A stretch of 64,000 nucleotides of DNA from Akkermansiaceae bacterium UBA2381 (GTDB taxonomy: Bacteria; Verrucomicrobiota; Verrucomicrobiia; Verrucomicrobiales; DEV007): NCBI GenBank assembly GCA_002344215.1, contig DDSV01000054.1:167235-231234 (forward strand), written 5' to 3'. Shown piece by piece: positions 50,112 through 59,061 of the stretch. A program made the translations under genes and the position numbers. The stretch's first letter is position 1; each line of letters begins with the position of its first letter. Under the pieces are notes generated by a model. It saw only the letters and a list, made by a program, of their open reading frames with translations. It was not told where the DNA came from and searched no databases.

Positions 50112-52028
50112 TCAACGGGGCGCTTCGTTAGTCACCGCGGAAGGCTTTGCTGAAGGCTCACCCGGAACCGACGGCAGCTTTGACGGAGCACTCTCCTTGT
50201 TCTCCCCAGCCGCAGGCGGCGTGTTCGTGGATTGCGGCTTCAGGAGTTTTGCCGTGCCGTCCCGGAACTCCTTCAGACGAGTGGTGTATTCCTCGTTATC
50301 CGGCTCAAGGGCGACGGCTTTCTCGAGGTACTCAATGGCCCGGTCTTTCTCGCCAAGCTGATAATAGGTCTGACCAATGTGATCGAGGATCACAGGATCA
50401 ATTTCCTCAATGAGCCCTTCGGCGCGGAGCAGTTCATCCCGGGCGGCCTCATAATTGCCCTTTTTGAAATGGAACCAGCCCAGGCTATCGGCAATCGCTC
50501 CGCTTTCAGGATCGAGATCGACCGCCGCTTTGATCAACTCACCGGCCTCTTCGATTTTCATGTCGTTCTCAAGCCACATGTAACCAAGATAATTGTAGAC
50601 CGTGGCGCTGAACTTCTGGCTCTCCTCATCGGGTTCGTTCTTTGCGATGAGCTCGATCGTTTTCCGGAACAGTTCCTCCGCTTCTTTCAGGTTTCCGGAC
50701 TGCTCATGAGCGGCCGCATAGCGGAAGTAGAATCCCTCATTAAGCAGCTGGGGTTGCGCATCTCGAGCGAGTTCTATCGTCGCCTTGAACTGCTTGATCG
50801 CTTCATCCCAATTCTCGGTCTTGGCGAGGGAAAAGGTAAGGAGAAACGGAAAGTCGGGAGATTCGGGAAAAAGGTAGGCCGCGTCCTTGAGAAACTCGAC
50901 CGCGACCTCATTCTCATCGGACTCGATCATCATGCGACCAAGGGCTCCGTACTCCGTGGCAGTTCCCTTGGTAATGGAAAGGGCCGTCTGCAGAAAGGGG
51001 ATCGCCTCCTTGAAACGTTCCGACTGCATGTAGATCCCCGCAATCTGCTTATGGATGGCGGCGTTCTGCGGGTCGATTTCGACAATCTCTTTGAGAGTCT
51101 CAATCACTTTCTCCTCGTCCCCCTTCGCACCATAGACCCGGGCAAGTTTCTCGCGCAGATCAAGACGATCCGGCTGGGTGGAGATGATTCCCGCATAGGC
51201 GGCAATGGCGCGATCAAACTGGCCGGTGGCATGGTAGTAGTCCCCCACCTGCTCGATGACGGCGACGTCCCCTTTGGCGAATTGCAGAGCCTTCGCGAAG
51301 ATCCCGTTCACCAGATCCGCATCAGACACTTCTCCTCCCTCCCGAGGAGGCCAAACCCTCGCGGCGAGGCGTCCGAGACGGAGCCAGTAGACGGAGTCGT
51401 CGTTGCTCCTTTGCGCCGCTTCGGCCACGGTTTTGCGGGCATCATCGCGCCGGTCGCTTGAGAGGTAGAGCTTCACGAGATGCTCATAGACGGCCGGTTC
51501 GTCCGGAAACTTGTCCACTGCTTCTTCGATCACCGAAAAAGCACGCTGCTTTCCCTGCGGATCATTGCTTTGATACGTCGCAAGAAACTCCGAAAGCGAA
51601 ATGTGGGCATAGGGCTGATTCGGATTCAGCTTGAGACTCTCTTCCAGCAGTTTCAACGCTTCCTCCTGCTGACCGGATCTCGCCAGCAAGTAAGCAGTTT
51701 TCCTCGCGAGAAAAAACTGATCAGGCTGGTTCTCCAGAACCTTGGTGTAGGCCTCCACTGCCTCCCCCGGCTTTCCCTGGGATTCGAAACTGCGACCCTG
51801 TGCGTAGTGCGCCAGCGCCAGACTCTTTCGTTTCGCCGCCTCTGAAAGAACAAGGTCCTCATCGGGTTCGAAAAACTGATTCACATATACCTGGGCATAG
51901 TCGTCTATTGCTCTCCCTTCATCCGCTAAACCGGAAGAAACGATTAACAACCCGGAAATGATAAGCCCGTACGCAACAATGCAGCGGTGAATCAACGTTT
52001 CCGGACCACCTGGCTGCACTGCTTTCAT
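50112..52028 (-). CDS. Exported tetratricopeptide-repeat protein
   Basis: A 638-residue protein with a signal peptide or anchor (CIVAYGLIISGLLIVSSGLA, residues 16-35) and at least ten TPR units from about residue 65 to 600, for example ALAHYAQGRSFESQGKPGEA and DHIGQTYYQLGEKDRAIEYL. The tail is proline/serine-rich and low-complexity. TPR arrays make protein contacts; the partner is unknown. It starts 17 bp after the stop of the 34-residue basic protein gene and so probably belongs to the same transcript as hisG. Confidence 0.88.
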   Translation of the reverse strand: MKAVQPGGPETLIHRCIVAYGLIISGLLIVSSGLADEGRAIDDYAQVYVNQFFEPDEDLVLSEAAKRKSLALAHYAQGRSFESQGKPGEAVEAYTKVLENQPDQFFLARKTAYLLARSGQQEEALKLLEESLKLNPNQPYAHISLSEFLATYQSNDPQGKQRAFSVIEEAVDKFPDEPAVYEHLVKLYLSSDRRDDARKTVAEAAQRSNDDSVYWLRLGRLAARVWPPREGGEVSDADLVNGIFAKALQFAKGDVAVIEQVGDYYHATGQFDRAIAAYAGIISTQPDRLDLREKLARVYGAKGDEEKVIETLKEIVEIDPQNAAIHKQIAGIYMQSERFKEAIPFLQTALSITKGTATEYGALGRMMIESDENEVAVEFLKDAAYLFPESPDFPFLLTFSLAKTENWDEAIKQFKATIELARDAQPQLLNEGFYFRYAAAHEQSGNLKEAEELFRKTIELIAKNEPDEESQKFSATVYNYLGYMWLENDMKIEEAGELIKAAVDLDPESGAIADSLGWFHFKKGNYEAARDELLRAEGLIEEIDPVILDHIGQTYYQLGEKDRAIEYLEKAVALEPDNEEYTTRLKEFRDGTAKLLKPQSTNTPPAAGENKESAPSKLPSVPGEPSAKPSAVTNEAPR

Positions 52029-52045
52029 TTTGCCAAGATCAACGA

Positions 52046-52150
52046 TCAGCTCTTGTAACGCAAACGCTTCTTGTGGCGATTAGCCTTCATGCGTTTCCGT
52101 CGCTTGTGCTTGTTGATTTTGGTTTTCCTTTTCTTTTTAAGGGATCCCAT
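52046..52150 (-). CDS. AURKAIP1/COX24-type small basic protein
   Basis: A 34-residue, extremely basic protein starting at ATG 52150: MGSLKKKRKTKINKHKRRKR, ending KKRLRYKS. It matches the AURKAIP1/COX24 domain found in tiny bacterial proteins and in the mitochondrial small-subunit protein mS38; in Actinobacteria the counterpart (bS22) is part of the 30S subunit. A ribosomal role is therefore likely but not shown. The reading frame is open, uses mostly lysine and arginine codons, and lies between hisG and the TPR gene with gaps of 67 and 17 bp. Confidence 0.85.
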   Translation of the reverse strand: MGSLKKKRKTKINKHKRRKRMKANRHKKRLRYKS

Positions 52151-52217
52151 AATCAAAAATTCTGTTTTGTTTGGCCGGCGCAAACCCCTGTTCGAACCGG
52201 CGGGTCGCGAGTATCGG

Positions 52218-53105
52218 TCACTCGATGACTTTATTCAAGGGGTATTCGATGATTCCTTCCGCCCCCAGTTCTTTTAGGCGGGGGATCAGCTCCCGCACCT
52301 GAAGCTCTGTCAGGACGACTTCCAATGCCACCCAACCCTCCTGAGCCAGTCGGGAAATGGTCGGTTTCCTGAGCGAGGGCAGGAGCGCGATCACGGAATC
52401 GAGCGCGGAATCCTGAAGATTCAGCTTCAAACCGACCATATCACGGGCCATCAGGGCGCCCTTCAGGAGCACTGCAATCCTCTCAATCTTCGACCGCTTC
52501 CAGGGATCCTCCCAGGAATCCTTCTTTGAAATAAACTGAGGATAGCTTTCCATCAGGACGTCAACGATCCGGAGATTGTTCGCCCGCAGGGACGAGCCGG
52601 TCTCGGTGATATCGACAATGGCGTCGACCAGTTCCGGGACTTTCACTTCAGTCGCGCCCCAGCTGAATTCGACCTCGGCTTTGACTCCGTGTTTTTCGAG
52701 ATATTTTTCGACCAGTCCCGTGGCTTCCGCCGCGATCCGCTTTCCTTCGAGGTCATAAACCGTTTTGATGGGCGAGTCATTCGGGACGACGAGGACCCAT
52801 CGGGTCGGATTGGAGGTGGCCCGGCTGTATTGAAGATCACAGACCACGTGAACGTCGGCACCATTCTCAGCGACCCAGTCTTTCCCGGTGATCCCGCAAT
52901 CAAGAAATCCATGATCGACGTAGCGGCCGATCTCCTGCGCCCGGATCAGGCGAATTTGGAGCTCGGGATCGTCGATGGTCGGCCGGTAGGAACGGTCTGC
53001 CCCGTGGATGTGGTAACCGGCCTTTTCAAAGAGATCCATCGTTGGCTCGAAAAGGCTGCCCTTCGGCAGGCCGATCTTGAGGATGTTGTCTGTGTTTTCC
53101 GCCAT
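52218..53105 (-). CDS. hisG: ATP phosphoribosyltransferase, long form
   Basis: A 295-residue enzyme for the first step of histidine synthesis. Motifs: ILKIGLPKGSLFEPTMDLFE, YVDHGFLDCGITGKDWVAEN, and the PRPP-binding VDAIVDITETGSSLRANNLR. The C-terminal 75 residues (GLKLNLQDSALDSVIALLPS to the end) form the regulatory histidine-binding domain of the long HisG form, which does not need HisZ. No other his gene lies in the window. ATG 53105 begins the conserved N-terminus. It is divergent from transketolase. Confidence 0.95.
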   Translation of the reverse strand: MAENTDNILKIGLPKGSLFEPTMDLFEKAGYHIHGADRSYRPTIDDPELQIRLIRAQEIGRYVDHGFLDCGITGKDWVAENGADVHVVCDLQYSRATSNPTRWVLVVPNDSPIKTVYDLEGKRIAAEATGLVEKYLEKHGVKAEVEFSWGATEVKVPELVDAIVDITETGSSLRANNLRIVDVLMESYPQFISKKDSWEDPWKRSKIERIAVLLKGALMARDMVGLKLNLQDSALDSVIALLPSLRKPTISRLAQEGWVALEVVLTELQVRELIPRLKELGAEGIIEYPLNKVIE

Positions 53106-53233
53106 GGTTCGGCCTACATTGCCGCGAAATGGGCGTCTGTCATGTCTGTTTTTCGGCGACTCCGTTTCCAATGACCGCTTGATTAGGGACTCAAATGCGC
53201 CAAGTATTGCGCGAAACGGAACCGAAAATACCT

Positions 53234-55222
53234 ATGAGCCTCAACCACGAAGTCCTTGCCCAAGCCGCAAATGAAGCCCGCGGACTCGCCATCGACGCCG
53301 TCCACGCCTGTAATTCCGGCCACCTCGGTCTCCCTCTGGGGGCGGCCGAAATCGGAGCCGTCCTTTTTGGAAGCGATCTGCGCTATCATCCCGACTACCC
53401 GAAATGGCTGAACCGGGACCGCTTCATTCTCTCGGCCGGTCACGGGAGCATGTTTCTTTATGGCTGGCTTCACCTTTCCGGCTACAGACTTTCCCTGGAG
53501 GAGGTTAAGAACTTTCGCCAGCTTCACAGCAAGACCCCGGGTCACCCCGAGTTCGATGAAACCGAGGGCGTCGAGGCCACTACCGGCCCGCTCGGTCAGG
53601 GAGTCGGCAATGCGGTCGGTTACGCCATGTCCGCGAAAATGGCGGCGGCTAAGTACAACACCCCGGAACATACGGTTTTCGACCAGACCATTTTCTGTCT
53701 CGCCGGAGACGGCTGTCTTCAGGAGGGAGTTGCCTCGGAGGCCATCGCCTTCGCGGGACATGTCGGACTTGATAACCTCGTCCTGATTTATGATTCAAAC
53801 GATGTCACCCTCGACGCGATGGCGAAGGTGACCCAGAGCTATGATGCCTGCAAACGTTTCGCGGCCTTCGGCTGGGACACGGTTCAGGTGGACGGCCACG
53901 ACCTCGAAGCCGTTCACGCGGCCATCCTCGCGGCGAAGCAGAATCGAAACGGCAGGCCGAAGCTCATCGAGGCAAAAACACTGATTGGCAAAGGGATCCC
54001 TCAGGTTCAGGGCACGGCGGGCGGACACGGAGAAGGCGGCGCGAAGTTCTCCGACGAGGCTCGCAAGGGACTGGGTCTGCCGGAAGAACATTTCTTCATC
54101 TCCAAAGCGACGAAAGAATACTTTGCAGGCCATAAAGCGGAGCTTGCCAAGGCCTACCTAGCGTGGGAGGCAACCTTCAACGCCTGGAAGACGGCCAATC
54201 CACAACTGGCGAAACAACTTGATGACAGCGTTTCCGGGCGACTTCCCGAAAACCTCCTCGATCTCATTCCCGAGTTCGCCGCAGACTACAAGAACGCCAC
54301 CCGCGCCGCCGGTGCTGATGTTATTCAGGCGGTCGCCGCAGCCGTACCCTCATTGATCACGGGAAGTGCCGACCTTTTCGGATCGACCAAAAACTATATC
54401 AAGGGCGGAGGCGACTTCAGCCGTGAGAATCCGGCCGGCCGCAATGTGTGGTATGGCATTCGCGAACATGGCATGGGCGCGATCTGCAACGGAGTGGCCT
54501 ACGATGGCCTCTTCCGCACCACCGGGGCGACCTTTGCGGTGTTTGCCGATTACCTCCGACCCTCCATCCGCATCGCCGGCCTCGCGAAACTTCCCGTGGG
54601 CTACATTCTTACCCACGACTCCGTCGGAGTCGGTGAAGACGGCCCCACCCACCAGCCCGTTGAAACCGTGAGCGGTCTTCGTGTGATCCCCAATGTGGAT
54701 GTCATCCGACCGGCCGATCCTGAGGAGACCGCCGGTGCCTTTGCCGCGATGATGGAAAGAAAAGACGGCCCGACCGCTCTTTTCCTGACGCGCCAGAACG
54801 TCACCACATTGAACAGCATCCCCGTGAAAACACGGCGTGAAGGAGTTTTCCGGGGCGGATACATCGCGAAAAAGGAAACGGGAGCGCTCACGACCATTCT
54901 TCTCGGCACGGGAAGTGAACTCCAGCACGCGATGGAAGCGGCGGAACAACTTGGAGACGGCGTTCGCGTGGTCTCGATGCCCTGCCTTGAGCGTTTTGAC
55001 CGGCAGCCGTCCGACTATCGCGAATCTGTCCTTCCGGCGTCCTGCACTAAGAGAGTGGCCATCGAAGCCGGCGTGAGCGGGCTCTGGTGGAAGTATGTCG
55101 GCAGCAACGGTGCCGTGGTTGCGATTGATCGTTTCGGCATCAGCGCTCCCGGGGATACCGTGATGAGCGAGCTCGGAATGAGTTCTTCGAATCTGGTCAA
55201 GGTGGTGAAGAGCCTTGGTTAA
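53234..55222 (+). CDS. tkt: Transketolase
   Basis: A 662-residue thiamine-diphosphate enzyme of the pentose phosphate and Calvin pathways. Motifs: the N-terminal NSGHLGLPLGAAEIGAVLFG, ThDP-binding CLAGDGCLQEGVASEA with LILIYDSNDVTLD-like metal site nearby (LVLIYDSNDVTLD), the central VRIREHGMG-type segment (YGIREHGMGAICNG), and the second-domain THDSVGVGEDGPTHQPVE. Full length. ATG 53234 starts the usual N-terminus; a frame upstream to 53195 is open but not conserved. A bidirectional terminator lies about 100 bp downstream. Confidence 0.94.
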   Translation: MSLNHEVLAQAANEARGLAIDAVHACNSGHLGLPLGAAEIGAVLFGSDLRYHPDYPKWLNRDRFILSAGHGSMFLYGWLHLSGYRLSLEEVKNFRQLHSKTPGHPEFDETEGVEATTGPLGQGVGNAVGYAMSAKMAAAKYNTPEHTVFDQTIFCLAGDGCLQEGVASEAIAFAGHVGLDNLVLIYDSNDVTLDAMAKVTQSYDACKRFAAFGWDTVQVDGHDLEAVHAAILAAKQNRNGRPKLIEAKTLIGKGIPQVQGTAGGHGEGGAKFSDEARKGLGLPEEHFFISKATKEYFAGHKAELAKAYLAWEATFNAWKTANPQLAKQLDDSVSGRLPENLLDLIPEFAADYKNATRAAGADVIQAVAAAVPSLITGSADLFGSTKNYIKGGGDFSRENPAGRNVWYGIREHGMGAICNGVAYDGLFRTTGATFAVFADYLRPSIRIAGLAKLPVGYILTHDSVGVGEDGPTHQPVETVSGLRVIPNVDVIRPADPEETAGAFAAMMERKDGPTALFLTRQNVTTLNSIPVKTRREGVFRGGYIAKKETGALTTILLGTGSELQHAMEAAEQLGDGVRVVSMPCLERFDRQPSDYRESVLPASCTKRVAIEAGVSGLWWKYVGSNGAVVAIDRFGISAPGDTVMSELGMSSSNLVKVVKSLG

Positions 55223-55318
55223 CCTTTGGTCAGATCCCTCTTTCCTGCAAACCACGAAGCCCTGACCCCCTGCCTGTTGTCGATCTCGAATCCGGCTAGG
55301 GCTTGATGTCAGGGGCAC

Positions 55319-55347
55319 AAAAAAAGCCCGGGTTTCCCCGGGCTTTT
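55319..55347. terminator. Bidirectional intrinsic terminator
   Basis: AAGCCCGGG (55324-55332), TTTC loop and a 7 bp CCCGGGC plus TT (55337-55345) form a strong stem flanked by A-runs on the left and T-runs on the right, so it works in both directions. It sits between the convergent tkt and DUF1501 genes. Confidence 0.88.
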
Positions 55348-55372
55348 ACTTGATTCATTCTGCCGCCGCAGA

Positions 55373-56689
55373 TCAGGAAAACAGGTCCATGATAGGCTTG
55401 CCTTCGCTGACGATCCCCTTGGTTGCGGGGTCGACGGTGTGACCGGCGACAAGGAAGGGACGTCCTGAAGGGGCGTAAACCACCTTGTTCAGGTCCAGTC
55501 CCATCGCGTGGGCGATGGTCGCGTTGAAGTCTTTGGGTTCGACCGGATTCTCGGCAACCGCCATCCCCTTGGCGTCGGAGCTTCCATAGACCTGTCCACC
55601 GCTGATACCACCACCGGCAAACATGGTCGAGAAGACTCTCGGGTGGTGATCACGTCCCCCGTTGGCATTGATAACCGGGGTCCGCCCAAATTCAGTTCCG
55701 ACTGCGATAATGGTTTTCTCAAAGAGACCTTCCGCCTTGAGATCGTCGATCAGCGAGCCAAGAGCCTTATCGAGATCTCCGCCGGTGCCCTGAATGGCAT
55801 TCCAGAGGTCGTTGTGCATATCCCAACCGCCGGAAACCACTTCGACGAAGCGAACTCCGGAACTGACGAGACGCTTGGCGAGCATTGCTCCCTTTCCGAC
55901 GCGTGTATTGCCGTAGCGCTGCACCTTCTCGTCGTACTTCTCTTCGAGAGTCAGGTCAAAGGTGGCGAGGTCCTCGCTCTTCATCAGCTTCAGGGTCTCC
56001 TCATAGAACTGAGTGTAGGCCTTAACTTCGTCCGTCTGGAATTTGCGGCGGAACGATTCGTCAAAGGTGTTCATGAGGTCGAGGCGCTTCTCAAAGAGGT
56101 CCTCGACGCCTTTGTAGGGAGCCGAATTCTGAACGCCCTTATCCGGGTCACCAATCGGGAGCGGCGAAAGCGCCGGGCCGAAGAAACCGGCCCCGGGGTG
56201 TTCACCACCGCCGCCGATGACAACGGAGTCCGGAAGAGTGTCATGCTTCTTACCCAGGAGCGTTTGCGCCCAGGGACCCAGCGAAGGGTGAATGATGGTC
56301 GCACGGGGTTCGTAGCTGGTGCGCATCCAGTAGGCACCACCACGGTGATCACCCGTCTTCTGGGTCATTGAGCGGACCACCGCGATGTCGCTGAATCGCT
56401 TGGCGAGTTCGGGCATGAACTCGGCGAGTTCAACCCCGGCAACCCCTGTCGGGATTCCTTTGGTCTTTCCGCCGGTTTCAGTACCCGGCTTCGGGTCAAA
56501 GGTTTCCATGTGGGTCATGCCACCGGCCATGTAAAAGAAGATACAATGTTCCGCTTTTCCGGCTCCGGCGGCGCGAAGCTTGTTGCCCGCTCCGATCGGG
56601 AGGATGCTGACGCCAAGGGCGGCTTTAGCCGCACTGGCAACAAATCGGCGACGGCTCAGCTGGTCGAGGTTCTTTAGTTGATCTTTCAT
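55373..56689 (-). CDS. DUF1501 protein (Tat-exported, sulfatase-like fold)
   Basis: A 438-residue protein with a twin-arginine signal (LSRRRFVASAAKAALGVSIL). Features: HCIFFYMAGGMTHMETFDPK, DIAVVRSMTQKTGDHRGGAY, SLGPWAQTLLGKKHDTLPDS, and late TIIAVGTEFGRTPVINANGG with the DHHPRVFSTMFAGGG metal-site-like stretch. DUF1501 proteins are related to sulfatase/alkaline-phosphatase-type enzymes and are paired with DUF1549-DUF1553 proteins throughout the PVC group; the substrate is unknown. It is the last gene of a cluster that begins with an ECF sigma factor at 61229. Confidence 0.92.
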   Translation of the reverse strand: MKDQLKNLDQLSRRRFVASAAKAALGVSILPIGAGNKLRAAGAGKAEHCIFFYMAGGMTHMETFDPKPGTETGGKTKGIPTGVAGVELAEFMPELAKRFSDIAVVRSMTQKTGDHRGGAYWMRTSYEPRATIIHPSLGPWAQTLLGKKHDTLPDSVVIGGGGEHPGAGFFGPALSPLPIGDPDKGVQNSAPYKGVEDLFEKRLDLMNTFDESFRRKFQTDEVKAYTQFYEETLKLMKSEDLATFDLTLEEKYDEKVQRYGNTRVGKGAMLAKRLVSSGVRFVEVVSGGWDMHNDLWNAIQGTGGDLDKALGSLIDDLKAEGLFEKTIIAVGTEFGRTPVINANGGRDHHPRVFSTMFAGGGISGGQVYGSSDAKGMAVAENPVEPKDFNATIAHAMGLDLNKVVYAPSGRPFLVAGHTVDPATKGIVSEGKPIMDLFS

Positions 56690-56740
56690 GATTTTAAATA
56701 GGGTAATGGTTCGAGTTCGAAATGGGGGAGAGGAAGGCGA

Positions 56741-58951
56741 TTACTGGATGAAGAGAAACTCCCTGGTGTTGACGAGCGCCCAGATAACATTGCCGATCGC
56801 CTGAGCCTCGGTTTGTAGTTTCTCCGCTTCGCTCATGTCTCTTTCCGTTTTAGCTCTCATGCCGGACTGGGCGGTGGTTTTCTCCTGAGAGGTCGGGTAA
56901 CGACCCAGCACACTCAGGAAGATCTTGTCGACATTGTCGCGCTTTGACCCTTTGCCGTAGGCGATCTCCTTGATGAGATAAGCATCCGGGCTGGTGAGGA
57001 TCTTGTTGGTAATCTCTCCGTTGAGCAGATTCATCACCTGAGGAGCAGAACCGGTCGTGAACTGGTTTTCAATCAGTTGCCGATCCGATTGCCCGAAGGT
57101 CCGGAGGAAGTGGTCCGCGGGCATCGGCTGACGCAGTTCCGAAGCGCGGAACATCTGCACCCCGTCGACCATGTCGTCGCGGGAGACAACTTCACCGCTG
57201 TACTTCTGAAGCTGGCTGACGTTCCGCCAATCGGTCTTCCACTTCTCGATATCATCAGCCGTCTTGAGCGTGACGGGGTCCACTGCCATCACCACTTTAT
57301 ACTGCTCCCAACCGCGCCGGATCACTGACTCGGGATCCGGGGTCGTGAGGGCGACGAGGGAGTCCCAGATCTGTTCGGCGCTCATCCGGCGAAGGACCGG
57401 CCCGGGGAAATGGTAGGTTCCTTTGTCAATCTGAGTCAGACTCGGAGAAAGCGTCTCCGCTTCGCGCTGATATGTCTGTGTATTGTAAACCACTCTGAAG
57501 AAGTCCTTCACACTGAAGTTGAAGTCCTTCATCATTTCTTCAAGGAAGGTAAGGAGTTCGTAGTTCTGGGCCTGACCGTCAAGGTGACCCGGAATGTTGT
57601 AGACCGGCTCAATTTGCGCCAAACCAAAAGCAATCTTCCAAAGTCTGTTCACCGTGTTGACGGTAAAACGAGGGTTCCCCGGGGAAACCACCCAGTTGGC
57701 AAAGGCCTCGCGGGGAGTCTCGAACTTCGTCAGGTCCATCTTGTCGCCAAAGTATGTTCCGGGAGCCACCTTTGCCTCGGGTTCCCCGTCGTCATATTTG
57801 TAGTCATGGGGGAGCTTCACCGCGTTGGCTTTGGTATCAACGACCTGCGTATTGTGAGTTCCCAGCCACTGGCTGAGGTTCTGGTCTTCGTTCTGGTTCG
57901 GGCGGAGCTTGCCCGCGTCTTTGAGAACTTTGTTCATGCGGGCAAGTTCGGTCCGATAGTCGCCGCCACCCATCATCATCGAATCACCCCCGCGGGCTCT
58001 GGTCTCGGTTTCTCCCATGAACGCGGCCATCTTGTAAAAGTCCATCTGATAGACCTCCTCGAAGGGGTGGTCATGGCACTGCGCACAGGTGATCTCCGTC
58101 CCCATGAAAATGGTGAAAGTATTGGAAAGGTTGCAGAGGCGCATGCCCTGGTCGGCGACAAGGTAGCCGGCAGCAGGATCCTCCCAGAGCTTGCCTTTCG
58201 CGGTAAGAAGCTCTTTCACAAGCACATCAAAGGGCTTGTCCTCGCGGATGCTCTGCTTGATATACTCCATGTAGGGATCGACCTTAAGGTCACCGTTGCC
58301 CATCATGGTCACCCCCTCACGAACGCGGAGAAGGTCGGCGTAGTAGTTGTACATTCTCATGACATAACCCTCGGACTCGAGGAGCTTATCAATGAGGAGC
58401 GCCCGCTTGTTCGGCGCTCTGTCGTCAAGGAAAGCAACCGCCTCGTCGTAAGTCGGAATGCGGCCCACCGCATCGAGGTAAACGCGGCGGAGAAACTGGT
58501 TGTCGTTCGTCAATTCGTTCGGAATGCACATCTGCATTTCCTTTTCGATCTCCTCTTTGCGTTTGACCTTTTCGTCATTGGTCAAATCCGTCTTCTGAGG
58601 CAGGGCGGCCAGCTCTTCGCGCAGGCCGTAATAGCTCTCCTTCAACTTATTGAGAACAAGCTTGTCGATCTCGGCGGCCAGCGCGAGTGGATCGGTCGGC
58701 AGATTCCCTTTCACAAAAAGCCGGTCAGCCTCGCTCAACTTCGCGACGGGATAGTCGATCACCGATCCGTCCTCCATTTTCAGCTTTACCATGGCGCTGG
58801 CTCCGGCGCCGGAACTGCCGGAAAATTCAGCCTTAAGGGTCTTCCCGTCGGCTGAGGTCCAGGTCCGCATCTCAGCGCGAGCCGATGACACAGTCAGGGC
58901 AAGCCCTCCGAAGAAGGCGATCAGTAGGGTGGTTAATTTTCGGGTTGTCAT
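56741..58951 (-). CDS. DUF1549-DUF1553 exported protein with N-terminal SHD1-like module
   Basis: A 736-residue exported protein. A signal peptide (MTTRKLTTLLIAFFGGLALT) is followed by an SHD1-like segment (EMRTWTSADGKTLKAEFSGS, residues 27-75), then DUF1549 (VYLDAVGRIPTYDEAVAFLD, the haem-like CAQCHDHPFEEVYQMDFYKM) and DUF1553 (TPREAFANWVVSPGNPRFTV, RRMSAEQIWDSLVALTTPDP). The usual PSCyt1 haem domain at the N-terminus is replaced by the SHD1-like module. Function of the family is unknown; it always travels with DUF1501. It lies 51 bp upstream of the DUF1501 gene. Confidence 0.9.
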   Translation of the reverse strand: MTTRKLTTLLIAFFGGLALTVSSARAEMRTWTSADGKTLKAEFSGSSGAGASAMVKLKMEDGSVIDYPVAKLSEADRLFVKGNLPTDPLALAAEIDKLVLNKLKESYYGLREELAALPQKTDLTNDEKVKRKEEIEKEMQMCIPNELTNDNQFLRRVYLDAVGRIPTYDEAVAFLDDRAPNKRALLIDKLLESEGYVMRMYNYYADLLRVREGVTMMGNGDLKVDPYMEYIKQSIREDKPFDVLVKELLTAKGKLWEDPAAGYLVADQGMRLCNLSNTFTIFMGTEITCAQCHDHPFEEVYQMDFYKMAAFMGETETRARGGDSMMMGGGDYRTELARMNKVLKDAGKLRPNQNEDQNLSQWLGTHNTQVVDTKANAVKLPHDYKYDDGEPEAKVAPGTYFGDKMDLTKFETPREAFANWVVSPGNPRFTVNTVNRLWKIAFGLAQIEPVYNIPGHLDGQAQNYELLTFLEEMMKDFNFSVKDFFRVVYNTQTYQREAETLSPSLTQIDKGTYHFPGPVLRRMSAEQIWDSLVALTTPDPESVIRRGWEQYKVVMAVDPVTLKTADDIEKWKTDWRNVSQLQKYSGEVVSRDDMVDGVQMFRASELRQPMPADHFLRTFGQSDRQLIENQFTTGSAPQVMNLLNGEITNKILTSPDAYLIKEIAYGKGSKRDNVDKIFLSVLGRYPTSQEKTTAQSGMRAKTERDMSEAEKLQTEAQAIGNVIWALVNTREFLFIQ

Positions 58952-59061
58952 GAATTCGACGTAATTTCGGGATGGTTGGCTTTAACGGTATATCGGAAAA
59001 AGGGGGAGTTGTGACAAAAACTGCTCGAAAAATATAAAGAAATCGCTCGTGCGATGGAAGC

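Noticed and set aside
50232..51461. Open frame of 409 codons on the plus strand
   Set aside because: Antisense shadow of the TPR gene.
54350..55318. Open frame of 322 codons on the minus strand
   Set aside because: Antisense shadow of transketolase.
57410..58855. Open frame of 481 codons on the plus strand
   Set aside because: Antisense shadow of the DUF1549 gene.
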